Origin: Eonycteris spelaea
Taxonomy: Eukaryota > Chordata > Mammalia > Chiroptera > Pteropodidae
Direction: 5' to 3'
Assembly (NCBI GenBank): GCA_003508835.1
Contig: PUFA01000021.1
Coordinates: 7,294,501 to 7,358,500 of the forward strand
DNA: 64,000 nt
The translations under genes and the position numbers were made by a program. Under the pieces are notes generated by a model, which did not search any database, had not been told where the DNA came from, and worked only from the letters and a program-made list of their open reading frames with translations. Positions 12,650 through 23,620 of this stretch are shown piece by piece; position 1 is the first letter of the stretch, and every line of letters begins with the position of its first letter.

Positions 12650-13088
12650 CAGTCATGCACTGCATAACAACACCCGGTCAAGGATGCGCCGCATACACTC
12701 TGGTGGCCCCACAGGTCATAATGGAGCTGAACATCTCCTGTCGCCTAGTGATACCGTAGTTGTCATACTTCCTATTCTTTCTATTGTTGTCTTGGAGTGA
12801 ACTTTTTGCACTTAATAAAAAAAAGTTGGCTATGAAACTGTGCTGTGTTACTCTAGTGGCTTCATACATCTCACATTCGCCTCATCTCTTGATGGCATCG
12901 TTTTCTCCTGTGCTTGATTTGATGTCCTGCTGTTTTCTGCGGTGACGCTGTGTGGGACTGTAGCCTACGTGTGCAGTGGGCTACACCATCCAGGTCTGCA
13001 TTAGTGCACTCTACGCTGTTCCCATGGTGACAAAAGCACCTAATGACAATTTCACAGGTTTCCCCCATCCTTAAGCAGTGCATGGCTG
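12650..13088. mobile_element. Non-autonomous DNA transposon with terminal inverted repeats (Tigger-like)
   Basis: It starts CAGTCATGCACTGCATAAC and ends with the inverse of CAGCCATGCACTGCTTAAG, so about 19 bp of inverted repeat with three or four mismatches. Inside are GATGCGCCGCATACACTCTG and GACTGTAGCCTACGTGTGCA, typical of the mammalian CAGTCATGC... family. It is about 440 bp with no transposase frame. Confidence 0.7.
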
Positions 13089-14854
13089 TCATCAAATTCT
13101 AAATGTCTGAGAAAAAAGAAACCTTCTTATTCGCCATCCCACCCCACTCAGGATACTTCCTGCTACCCTGAAATGTCCTGCCTTCCCACCTCTTGATTTT
13201 CATTCCTTTTCATGCAAATGGAAGGAGAGAGTGAGCCACTACCTGTAATTACTGCCTCATCGGCTGCTCAGCTCCGCAGTTGTCCAGGCTAAAGGACAGA
13301 CCCAGAAAAAGCCCCTCAGGTTACAGACGGGGCAAGCGATACATTCTGCTCTTGCATTGGTAAGACTCGTAGTATTTAAAGTGCAACACAGAATAATGCT
13401 CACCATTGTGTTTGCGGCCTCAGTTTCTTAGCTAAATCTCATGCCTGATTCTAAAGTTTTGTCCTATCCTTCATAGGAGGTGTATATGGACACAATATGC
13501 CTCTGTGGGATACAGCAGGTGCCACTCAATACACCAGAATGCATAAACTTCTAAATTTTTAGAATTAAACACTGGAAACATTACCAGCCCAAACTGCTGC
13601 ATTTCTTCCTGTTTTCGTAAGCTACTGATTTTTTTATTGGTTTTCCAATGTATGCATACAATATGTTGCCCCATACTGTGAGTATAAGTATACCATTTGT
13701 TTGCCCTTAACAGTCCTTGTTTTGATGAGATGACAGAGACTACTGATCAACAGTTATCAGTTGCACAACATAATTTTTTAAATCACTAATACTTCCAAGA
13801 GAATAGAGTTTACAATTCAAAATCAATTATGCATCTCATCAGGGCCTGACGTGGAGGGGAAAAGGCGCTATAGATTTGGGTGGAGGGGGTTACTATGTCT
13901 GTAGGAGAAAACTGAGTAGACATATATAGCAGGATTTTTATCATTTTTGTGTTGCCAAAATTGTATAACCCACATTATCAGTGTGTAGTAACATGTCTAT
14001 TTTTCATAATGAAAAACTTTATCATTAATACATTGTCGATGCCGCATATTTTATCTATACTGGAGAAATCCTGCAAGCTATTTAACTGTAAAATTTGTAA
14101 TTTGCTCATCACATCGCTTAATGTTAAATTCTTTACAAAAATATGTTTTCACTTGCAAATAGCATTTAGCACAAAGACGGTACTTCTTTCGCCAATGACT
14201 TACAAACACATGACTTCCATCGGGCACTATTCCGTGGCTGGCAACAGCCATAACGAGGTGTGAAATTGCGTTTAGAAAGCAGCCCTATTCAGCCCTCCCC
14301 TCCAAGTCAGGTTTCCTGTCACGCCTCCTGCATGCTCACCCCTCCTCCCTTTAGGGAGCATGAAGTGAGTCCTCAGAACTTAGGGGTCTGAGATGTTTTC
14401 CCTTTCTCATTCACATCTACATTTAGATGTCGCCTCCATAGAGCCGCCTCTCCTATGGCCCAGATTAGGTCTCTCCAGTGAAAAAGTCTCCGTGGCAGGT
14501 GTCGCCCCAGAAACATGTGGGCTACGGCTCTGCTCTGGCCCCTGATGTGGACATGGCCTTACAGATGCTCCATCGGTTCAGTGTTGGCCAACGTTTTTAA
14601 GGGAGGCTCACAGAATACGGAGATGAGTGGCTGTGGAACAGTGATGGTAATCCCAAGAACAAAAGGAGAGTTTTTAATGTGGCAAAGTGTCACCTGTGTC
14701 TCTATTCTGGAAGGCCCCTACTTGCACAGAGAAGGTCACCAGTCTGTGAGCTGCACGGGGGAGCCAGAGGACCGGCAGAAGCCAAGCAAGGATGCACGGC
14801 AACTCCTCCAGCCTAGGGGCAGTCCAAGCTGCTATTATGTTCTATGTCCTTAGT
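13089..14854. other. Intergenic, nothing recognised
   Basis: Short open frames at 13949-14263 and 14515-14853 have no family resemblance. No clear repeat was identified. Confidence 0.45.
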
Positions 14855-15110
14855 TAAAAATAAACGAGGGACAAACAACAAGGCAAACAGAGACCCATGA
14901 ACACAGACAACAGTTTAGTGGTTACCAAAGGCACTGGGGGAGGGGAGAGGTAGAAGGTAAAGGGGCTCAAATACATGATGATGGAAGGGAATTTAACTTT
15001 GGGTGGTTAACACACAATGTAATATACATATGACTTACTATTGAATTCTACCCTTGAAACCTATATGATTTTATTAACTAATGTCACCCCAATAAATTTA
15101 ATAAAAATAA
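14855..15110 (+). mobile_element. L1 3' end
   Basis: CAGTTTAGTGGTTACCAAAG, TGGGTGGTTAACACACAATG, then TTTATTAACTAATGTCACCC and CAATAAATTTAATAAAAATA are the same L1 3' terminus seen at 34556, 49232 and 60630. Confidence 0.8.
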
Positions 15111-15150
15111 GTAAGCAAGCAAGCAAGCAAGTAAATAAATAAATAAATAG
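15111..15150. repeat. (AAGC)n/(AAAT)n tail repeat
   Basis: Short tetranucleotide runs grown from the A-rich tail of the preceding L1. Confidence 0.8.
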
Positions 15151-15370
15151 ATGAGGGAGAGTGGGGAAATGGTGCACCCCCCCCCCCAACAGCCAACGTC
15201 ACCAAAGCGTCTTTCAATCGGCCTCTGGGTAGGTATGAAATTAGATGCCTGCCCCTCACTTCGACATTTTAAGATAAGCGAATAAGCCTACTTTCTCAGA
15301 AAATCTGAGCACTCTTCCATCGGCTGCCTCTGCGCTGGGCCCTGGGGCAGGACTCAAATCAGAACATAAA

Positions 15371-16080
15371 AGAGCTTCCGGTCAAGATGGCAGAGTAGGT
15401 AAACACTGTGCTCGCCTCCTCTCAAAACCACAAGAAAATTACAACGAAACTACACAACCCCCATCGCCGAGCATCACCCGAATTCCAGCTGAACAGAAGT
15501 CCAATAACTAAGGACGTACAGAAGCCACATGGAGACTGCTAAGAGGCTGGAGATGCAGAACGGGCTGCTAGCACACCCATGGCGGTGGTTAAAAATCAGG
15601 AGGGACGTCCCAGCTGTGGAGTTGCCCTCTGAGAAGCCAGCGGTCCCAGCTCCACACCAGGCTCCCCAGCCCAGGGCTCCAGTACCAGGGAGAAAGGTCC
15701 CCACAGCTCCTGGCTGGGCAAACCAGCAGGGAGGGTGGCTGAGTGAGACGGGGGCGGCTGGAGTCCATATTCAAGGGCCCGCGTGGACTTACCACTGCCG
15801 GACCCGCTCGCTCTGAGTTCCCGCGCTGGGGCAGCCGCTTGAAAGACGCCGGGGACACACGAGGAGGAACGGAACTGTCTGGCTTGGGGGCGAGGGCTGG
15901 AAGGGCGGCTTTCTCCCAGACAGCACCGCTGGCGGAGTCCTCGTTCCTCTGCAGAGCCCTCCCTGCGCAGCGTGCGGACGGAGGCGGGCGCCAGATGTGA
16001 GTCTCCATCACCCTGGCTGACCCGCTCACTCCACCCACGTGATTCCCTGAGGCTCCGCCCACCCAACTTGCTGCCCGCCC
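15371..16080 (+). mobile_element. L1 5' UTR fragment
   Basis: CCGGTCAAGATGGCAGAGTA and AAACACTGTGCTCGCCTCCT open it as in mammalian L1 5' ends. It is GC- and CpG-rich compared with all its surroundings. The open frames on both strands are a by-product of this composition. Confidence 0.65.
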
Positions 16081-16094
16081 CCCCCCCAGCTGCT

Positions 16095-16405
16095 TCCAGT
16101 GGTTTGTCCATACAAAACAGAAATAAACCCATAGATGCAGAAAACATTCTGATATTTGTCAAATGGGAGGGGGATTGAGGTGATGAGTGAAGGTGGGGAA
16201 AAAATTAGGAAGTACAAATTAGGAATTACAAAATAGTCATAGCATAAGAGAATATAGTCAATAATATAACAACTTTGTATGGGGTCAGATGGGCACCGGA
16301 TTTATCAGGGTGATCACTTCTTAAGTTATATAAGTGTCTAATCACCATGTTGTACACCCAAAACTAAAATATTGTATGTCAACTGTCGTTGAAAAATAAA
16401 AAAAT
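16095..16405 (+). mobile_element. L1 3' UTR fragment adjoining the 5' UTR fragment
   Basis: GTCCATACAAAACAGAAATA, TATAGTCAATAATATAACAA, GTCTAATCACCATGTTGTAC and TGTATGTCAACTGTCGTTGA are a well-known L1 3' end. It directly follows the 5' UTR fragment with no ORF1 or ORF2 between. Confidence 0.7.
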
Positions 16406-17289
16406 TATTTTAGAAAGTTGAAATATAATAACTTTGCAGTCTGTCCTCCCAAAATAATTACTTACTTAATTAATTAATTAACTAATAAGTGGGGATGCTA
16501 TGGTGTGGCTTCTGCCTGCTAGTCTGCAACACACCCAAAATGCTGTGGTGTCCCGTTCCTCTCATTCACGGCATCCAGTGTTTTCCTTCATAGCACTTCA
16601 TGCACAATCTTTATATATTTTCCTATGTACCTCACACATGTGATGTTATACAAACATAATTGCGATTATACAAAATTACATTCTGAATAATCGGTTACTT
16701 TCCACACCTCCTCCTCTATGTACATTCCATGAAATCAGGGGCTGTGACAGTGTTTTTTTTTTTCCCACCGTCCTTCCACCAGTGCACCAGAGTGTCTGAC
16801 ACACAGAAGGTGCCAATGAAATAAATTTTTAACAAGTCAAGATTCAGATGAAAAAGATTGTTCTACCACTCTGCAATGGTACCCAGATCTTCGTTGTTGC
16901 TTTCTCTACGTACAAAACCATCAGCAACCATCTCCATCTCCTGGAAGGTTCAACCAATGATCCTCACCTGCCCTCTGATTCAACGGAATTCAGAGCGGCC
17001 CTTCCGTGGGCGGAAGCGGGGTGGGGGGTGGAGGTGAAGCTGAAAGGGGTCTCACTGCTTCACAGACATTCCTTGTTGAACAGTCACTAAAAATTCCTAG
17101 CTGTTCTCACGGTGTCCTTTCCCACTTTGGGTCTCCAAAACTCATCCCTATCTATCAACAGGGATATACCACAAAATTGTATGACTTATCCATTTCCAAG
17201 TTGTTTGACACAAAATCGAGTTTGAAAGCTTGATCTTGGATACTCAATGGCACTTACCACCTTTCTAATAAATACCAATCACAATTCAG
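16406..17289. other. Intergenic just beyond the DNAH5 3' end
   Basis: An L2-like end lies at 16700-16832. The rest shows nothing recognisable. Confidence 0.45.
16700..16832 (+). repeat. L2 3' end fragment
   Basis: CCATGAAATCAGGGGCTGTG, CACCAGAGTGTCTGACACAC then AAGGTGCCAATGAAATAAAT follows the L2 3' consensus order. Confidence 0.55.
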
Positions 17290-17306
17290 ACATTTGTTAG
17301 CAACTT

Positions 17307-17312
17307 TTTATT
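17307..17312 (-). terminator. DNAH5: Candidate polyadenylation signal AATAAA (distal)
   Basis: The plus strand reads TTTATT, so the minus strand reads AATAAA followed by AAGTTG. It is the better placed of two canonical signals downstream of the DNAH5 stop codon, judged by expected UTR length. Confidence 0.4.
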
Positions 17313-18388
17313 GATTCACATCATTTCTGCATTATTATTACATGTTCTTCAAAATACAATGATTGTCCTACCATAATCCACACAAATCAACTGACATTAA
17401 TTCAAACCAAAAGCAGCAGCTCAAATAAGAACAGCATCGAATAAGATGGGCAGGAGTCACACGAACCACCCAGGCCTAACTCGTATCATAATTAGCATAA
17501 AATGATTCTTATTATAGAACAAAGCCTAGTGAGAGGGACCCACACCTGTCTCCTTGTAACTCTCTCTCCCTCCCTAGGAAACCTTTTGTCACCAGGAACA
17601 AGTTATGCCAATCTAAAGTTAACCAAACATTTGTAACACAATTCTCATTTAATACTGACCCAATTTTCTAGTCAACAGGTTATAGATGAAACAGGTGATA
17701 CTTTATAGCTAGAATCTAAATATATATATATATGAAAATTCCTCAGATAGTATTTTCTTAATTAAGGACAGCCCCTGGGAAGTCCCCATGCACCATCTAA
17801 GACTTTCATCTTTCCCCTAAATTGTCTTCCGATCATTACATGTTAAGTCAACTGAAACCTTTACCATGTTGTCACACCTGTTTTGATTCTTCCACATTAT
17901 CACCTAATCTTTGTGCACAAGCAAATACATTTTACAGTTAGAATCAGTACTAGGTATGTTGTTAACTATATCTTTCAATTACGAGTATGTGCGTACCGTT
18001 TCCATGTTATAAAATCCTTGATGTTGCCTAGTATTCCCTGATTTCCTTAAGTCTCATATTTAGCCTTAGTAATGAACGTTGTAGACTTTTCCTTTATCGT
18101 TCTGTTACTAAAGACATTTATATTTTTTCCAGCTTTTCACATGGTTTCCTTGGTATAGATTTGCTGGCCAGAAAATAAAGATCAAAGCATGTGACCCTTT
18201 TTCTGGCTCTAATTTAATTATTGTACAAAAAGGATGGGTCGATTTACATTGCTGTAGGAATCCTGAGTGTATCACATTTACGAGGACCTCACCACAATTT
18301 ACTTTTAGCTTTAATATTTTTTCCTATAATGGATATCAATTAGTATCTCATTAATAATTATCAGTGGGGTTGAACATTATTCTACATG

Positions 18389-18394
18389 TTTATT
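18389..18394 (-). terminator. DNAH5: Candidate polyadenylation signal AATAAA (proximal)
   Basis: This canonical hexamer on the minus strand lies about 570 bases after the DNAH5 stop. It could give a short 3' UTR. There is no supporting evidence beyond the hexamer. Confidence 0.25.
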
Positions 18395-18962
18395 CCGCAG
18401 GATGACATGAATTGTCTATTCGTCCATTCACATTCTTATCCCATTCTTCTATTTCCTTCCATTTTTTAAAAGGTCTTTTTAATTGGCCGCTTAAACCATG
18501 AACATAAATCTCTTAACCTGACCTAAATGCAAAAAGGCAATAAAAGCAAAATCAGCACAAACTTGCCACGTTGCCTTAGAGAACTGGGCTGTCACCAGAA
18601 GCACATCAACAGAAGAAAAATCCCTTCAAGGGAAATGTCTGTTTAACTTCGTCAGTCGTTAGAGTTGGAAAAAAAGAAAAGAAAATGTATCACTGTGGAT
18701 TCGAGGGCCACGCTTCATTAGGAAGTTGCATATTTTGTACTTTTAAATCACCAAGTAACTTTGCAACAGACACAGTGATTGGTCGTTAATGAGGAAACAG
18801 GTAAAGTGTAATCAGACATCTAACTAAGGAGCAGGGGAAAGCCATGCGCTCGTTAAACATGACCGACCTGCTTTACACACTGCTTGGTGCTCACAGAAGA
18901 ATAAAGGTTACGACCATTTGGCTCCTGCATTTTCCTAAGTTTGGTGGGGGACGTGCCTTGTG

Positions 18963-19114
18963 TTACTTGACGTCACAGAGAAGAGCGACCCCACGGAGCA
19001 CCCAGTGTTCGGGCGCCTGGGCCGTCCTGAGGTCCATGGTGGCGATGTAATTTAGGTCTGTTCGGACTGGCTTCTTGTAGATGGGGCAGGAGTAAAACCG
19101 AGGATCTCTTAGAG
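18963..19114 (-). CDS. DNAH5: DNAH5 last exon, coding part, with TAA stop
   Basis: The coding part is 152 nt (2 + 50 codons including the stop). It encodes [49 protein letters not shown] then TAA. Y.CP.YK...R is the conserved dynein end motif, and the final residues identify DNAH5. The acceptor lies just after a T8 run with a (TG)n repeat upstream of it. Confidence 0.96.
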
Positions 19115-22100
19115 CTAAAAAAAATAATCACAGACACACACACACACACAAAACAAAAATTAGTGAATTTCTCATGTAAGCAGCCCCAACAGCTCAAGGC
19201 CAAGTGTGTGCATTCTGAAAGTCGTACCAAAGAAGATGGGTTTGGTAAAATGAGGGAAGTTCTTCCTGAGGTCAGCCGACGTCTAGATATGAAGCAGACG
19301 CTGCTGGATGTTTCCAGTGCGTATGACAAGACACCCAGACGTCCTCTGGCTCACCCCGCTGGCCTCTTGTCACATGTCTTTGCCCACATGACATGCCCAC
19401 GAACCTCTCATTGCTTCCTCCCTCCCCTTCCCGCCTGTCAATGCGGCGTCCCCCCTCCACCCTTCCTCCTTCGCTTCCCCACCACATCTTGTGCTCTCAC
19501 ACCCTTGCTGTCGTCCCCTTATGACTTGCCTTTGGCCCAGGCATCTGTCTCTTTTAGTCAGACACCCAGCACCAGTGCTTACTATTATTTCACCATGATG
19601 ATTGTTTCAAAACCCTCTCTTCAACCTTCTGTGCTGTAGTCCAATCCACATTTGAAATCACGGGACAGAGGATGTTCCCCGCCCCACTGTGAGTTCCCCA
19701 CGTGTGCAGAGGGATACAAATGGCTGGGAAGCAGACAGTCTGGGCAGAGCTCAGTCTACCTTTTTGGAGCAGATGAACAGACGGGATATCCAAAGCCACA
19801 CAGGCCATGACAGACACCCTGTGGGCGTCCACCCTTCAAGCATCCCCCTCACTGATGTGCTCATCTCTAACCAAAGGCTCATTTTCTCTCCAGCCTTGGA
19901 AACCCCGTGATCAAGGACAGATCCATGTCTTGGGGGGGGGGGGCACAGTCTTAAACTTATACCATTTAGGGGAGGGGGCTCTCTAAGAAAAAGGACACAA
20001 ATTTACAAATAGAAAAGTCGGCTTTGGAAGGAGCCTCTGCACTGAGCAGCCTTGGCATTCAAGCGTCATTAGCTTCTGGTTAAAACCACTCTGCCGGGAG
20101 TGGTTTCTCTGCACATCTTACAATGTCCATCTCAGGAAGCAGCATATTACTTCCCCTCTCTTCCAGATTGCAATTTTTTTTGGAACGAAAGTTGTCTGCG
20201 CCCATCCTTGTCCTCCTCTCGAAGGCCGATATTATATATGACCCTCACATAACTATTGAGACGAAAAACACATTTAACTAAGAGGACCACTTTGCTTTGG
20301 TGAATTAGTGTTACAAACATGGACATTGAACCATGGAAACGGTAACTTGCTAAATGCAATGTTAATATATCAAAGTTGATATAGCAAATAATAGAATTTA
20401 TTTCCCCAAACTGACTTGCTCAGTAATCTAGCTTTCTCTAACACATTACAAAAGCAAGGCACTATCAGAAGTTCAAGTCTCATTTCCTCCTTTTTTCAAC
20501 CCAATAAAACCTTCAACCTGCTGTGTTTTTATGCCGCCACTATAATTAACTTTATTGGAAGAAGTTAAACATTTGAATGTGACAGTATTATAAGTAAGTT
20601 TTAATAGAAAACAAATATTCTAAAGCAGAGATTCTTAACCAGGGGCGATTTTACCCCCAGTGAGGCATTTGCCAATGTCTGGAGACCCTTTTGTTTATCA
20701 CAATTGGGGAGGTGCTACTGGCGTCTTGTGAATAAAGACAGGAGATTCTGCGAACATCCTATAAGGCCCACGAAAGCCCCTCATGACAGAGAGTTATCTG
20801 GACCAAAAATAAGAATATTACCAAGGCTGGGAAATCACATTCTAAATCACATTCTAAAACAAAGTCACAGATATTTTACAGTACTTTAAAACTATGTGTT
20901 TGCTTAATCTCATGAAATTAATCATTAGAACTGATCTAAATTAATGTAGCACCTAATTTTTAAGTCTAGACATTATTTTAAATTACCAGGGGGAATATCA
21001 TTAGTAATAATAATCAGGCAGATATAAGAACATATGTGAATGACAGTAAATTCATAAAATGCAGTCAATACTAGCTCTACTGCCTGATATATTTAACCCT
21101 TTAATCTGAGGATCTATAAACACAGAATTAATACATAACTGATGGTTCTTCTGGATGAAAATTTGTCTAATAATCATTTTATAAATCTTGAAATAAGCCA
21201 TTGGAGTCTGACATTTGAACAAATGATAATTATAATAATTACACCTTACTATGTATTTGATGACTTGGATTTTAATCCCAAAAGAAATATAAATTAGGAA
21301 TAAAAACAGTATTCTTTTCAATAAGCAGGTATAAATTCTCTGAAACACTGACCCAATTTTTATTTATTTTTAATTGCCTCAGAGCTGAAGCTAGGCGTGC
21401 CAAGACACAGCACGCGCTAAACTTCTGCAGAAGGATTAGAAGGCACAGAAAATATAATTTCATAGTGAAAGTGCTGACAGACGCTAAACAACCACATGAA
21501 CAGATGATTCCGAGCCATTATGCCTGGTTAGACAAATAACTTTGAAGGAAAAAATAAACAGGCTATGTAGGTGGAACAAATCAGCTAAATATGTTTAAAG
21601 CCTTAGGGCTCCAGAAGGAGATGCGGAGAGAAGTGGTTGTCTCACCTGGTGATAACAAAACACCTCGAGGAATTGCATTTCTAACTAGGTAACTCTCTAG
21701 TTTACGTTTTTCATCCAAGTGTTAATAGTATATCATTACACCATATATTCCTTCTGATATCCAAAATAACCAAGTTAGGAGATATCCCCTAATAACCTTT
21801 AACTCTTTCCTCATTTTAACCTCTCTTATGCTAATAACATTTAAGTTAGTAAATAGTGCACTCTTACACATGCTATAACTTTTAATCCTTCCACATGCAT
21901 GCGAGATAACATATAGTAATGATAATGAAATTATTTATTGTATGCTAACTGTGTGCGGAACATTGTCAGGTTAGTTCTCTTAAAGCCTTATGAGATGGGC
22001 ATCGTTATTAAATCCATTCACTGGGACGTAAGGAAGTGGGTTACTCACCCTGGATTACAAAGCTGTAGCAGCTTAGGAATCACACCTAGCCACAACGGGT

Positions 22101-23563
22101 CTAGAGTCTGCACTTCTCAGTCTCAGAAACTGCAGGAAGATGTGAAGCGGAACCAAGGATAACTAGATACCGGAATTCAGCTCGTGGCCTATGTGAGTCT
22201 CCTTCAAAGCCACGTGACTAATTACTGGGGCGATAAAACCAAGGAAGCAACCCAGATATCCAGGAGCCTGGCCCACTGCTGTTTACCTGAGAACATGTGA
22301 CCCCCTAGAGCGGGCAGGGCAGGACCACCTTTAGCCTGTGGCATGGGCGGAGGGGAGCCACAGGGAGTCACAGTGCTCCTCCGCACAGGGAACAGGCTTC
22401 GGTTGCTGAATCACATCTCAAAATTCAGGCCTGACCGTCCGATGTGCAGCTAAACCCGAACACTGATACCTGGGCGCTCGGAGACAGAGAAAGGCTTATT
22501 CGATTTGCCGAAGTGAGAGGATGGGAGAGCACGATTTCTCAAATCCATCTTCCTCGAAAAGCAAAAGCGGGGGCCGTTTGTGAGGCTAGCGAATAAGGGA
22601 AGGGGTGTTTCAGGGAACCGAGGGGCAAGTCTGTGTTTCTCCAGACAACAGTTTGTGTAATCGGACTTTGGGGCACCAGCAGCTGGTCGCAACTTTCTCA
22701 ATGACACGTATTCCTTCTGCGAACAAACTCCTAAGTTCGCCCTGTGACCCAGGAGTTATCCTCTCCTGCTTGACAAAGAAACAGGACAGCAGCAACTTAA
22801 AATTATAACATGAGGACAAGGAGTGCTGGGTTGAAGAACCGCGATTCTGCAAAAATATCGCATAATAGTGTGTCAGTGACATCACCTTGAAAGCAAAGAG
22901 CAGAAACTAGACCGCTTGGGAGCAGCACCATGGTTTAAAGCTATCATTGTTCTGTGCTTACCTCGCTATATTTCCTATTTCTCAAATGTAGTACGCTCCT
23001 CAAACATTTCTCCTGGAACTTGCTTTACAGGCAGGTCCTCAGAACGCGACTAATATATTTCCTATCTTTGACTATAAGCTATGTGACAACGAAAGCAATG
23101 GAAACATTTAGTTAAAGCCTCTATGATCTAAAACGTAAATGTGTTTACTATCAACTGCCGGTTTCACTTCCACTGCCTCTACTTCACCATGTACCTGAGA
23201 AAAATAAACTCATGGCTTCAAAAGGCAGGGGCTACCCTCATTTTCAATTGAGCCATGATAGTCAAGCTTCATCCAAGACACTGCAGAGACTCCTTAAATA
23301 CAAGGTCTTAAATAGAACACTAACCACAGGAATTTCCAGATGTTTGAATTCACCCCACAGCACACAAATGTGATTCTGATACCAGCTTTCGCGGCCAGGA
23401 ATCATAAGGCAAATTATATAATGTCTTGAAACCTTAATTTCCCCATCTGCAAATAGCATCATATAACTTACGGAGTTATTGTAAAGATTTAAAAAGTTAC
23501 TATATGTGAAAACTCGTCATGGTGTAATGTTGCAATGCAGGAAGTGCCTGGGGTACATTAGAT

Positions 23564-23620
<57 letters not shown>

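Larger units (their letters stand above)
17290..18962 (-). other. DNAH5: Probable DNAH5 3' UTR
   Basis: The terminal exon should continue past the stop. On the minus strand an AATAAA signal (plus-strand TTTATT at 17307-17312) lies about 1.65 kb after the stop, which fits the roughly 1.6-1.7 kb 3' UTR I recall for human DNAH5. A nearer AATAAA at 18389-18394 would give a UTR of about 0.6 kb. The stretch is AT-rich, has no open frame of note and shows no repeat that I recognise. The exact end is inferred. Confidence 0.4.

Noticed and set aside
15589..16162. Long overlapping open frames (up to 188 codons) on both strands
   Set aside because: They lie in CpG-rich L1 5' UTR sequence, overlap in several frames and show no protein family resemblance.
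19163..19639. 158-codon plus-strand open frame next to the last exon
   Set aside because: No family resemblance, low-complexity Pro/Ser/Leu content, and it lies in intron sequence without splice or promoter context.
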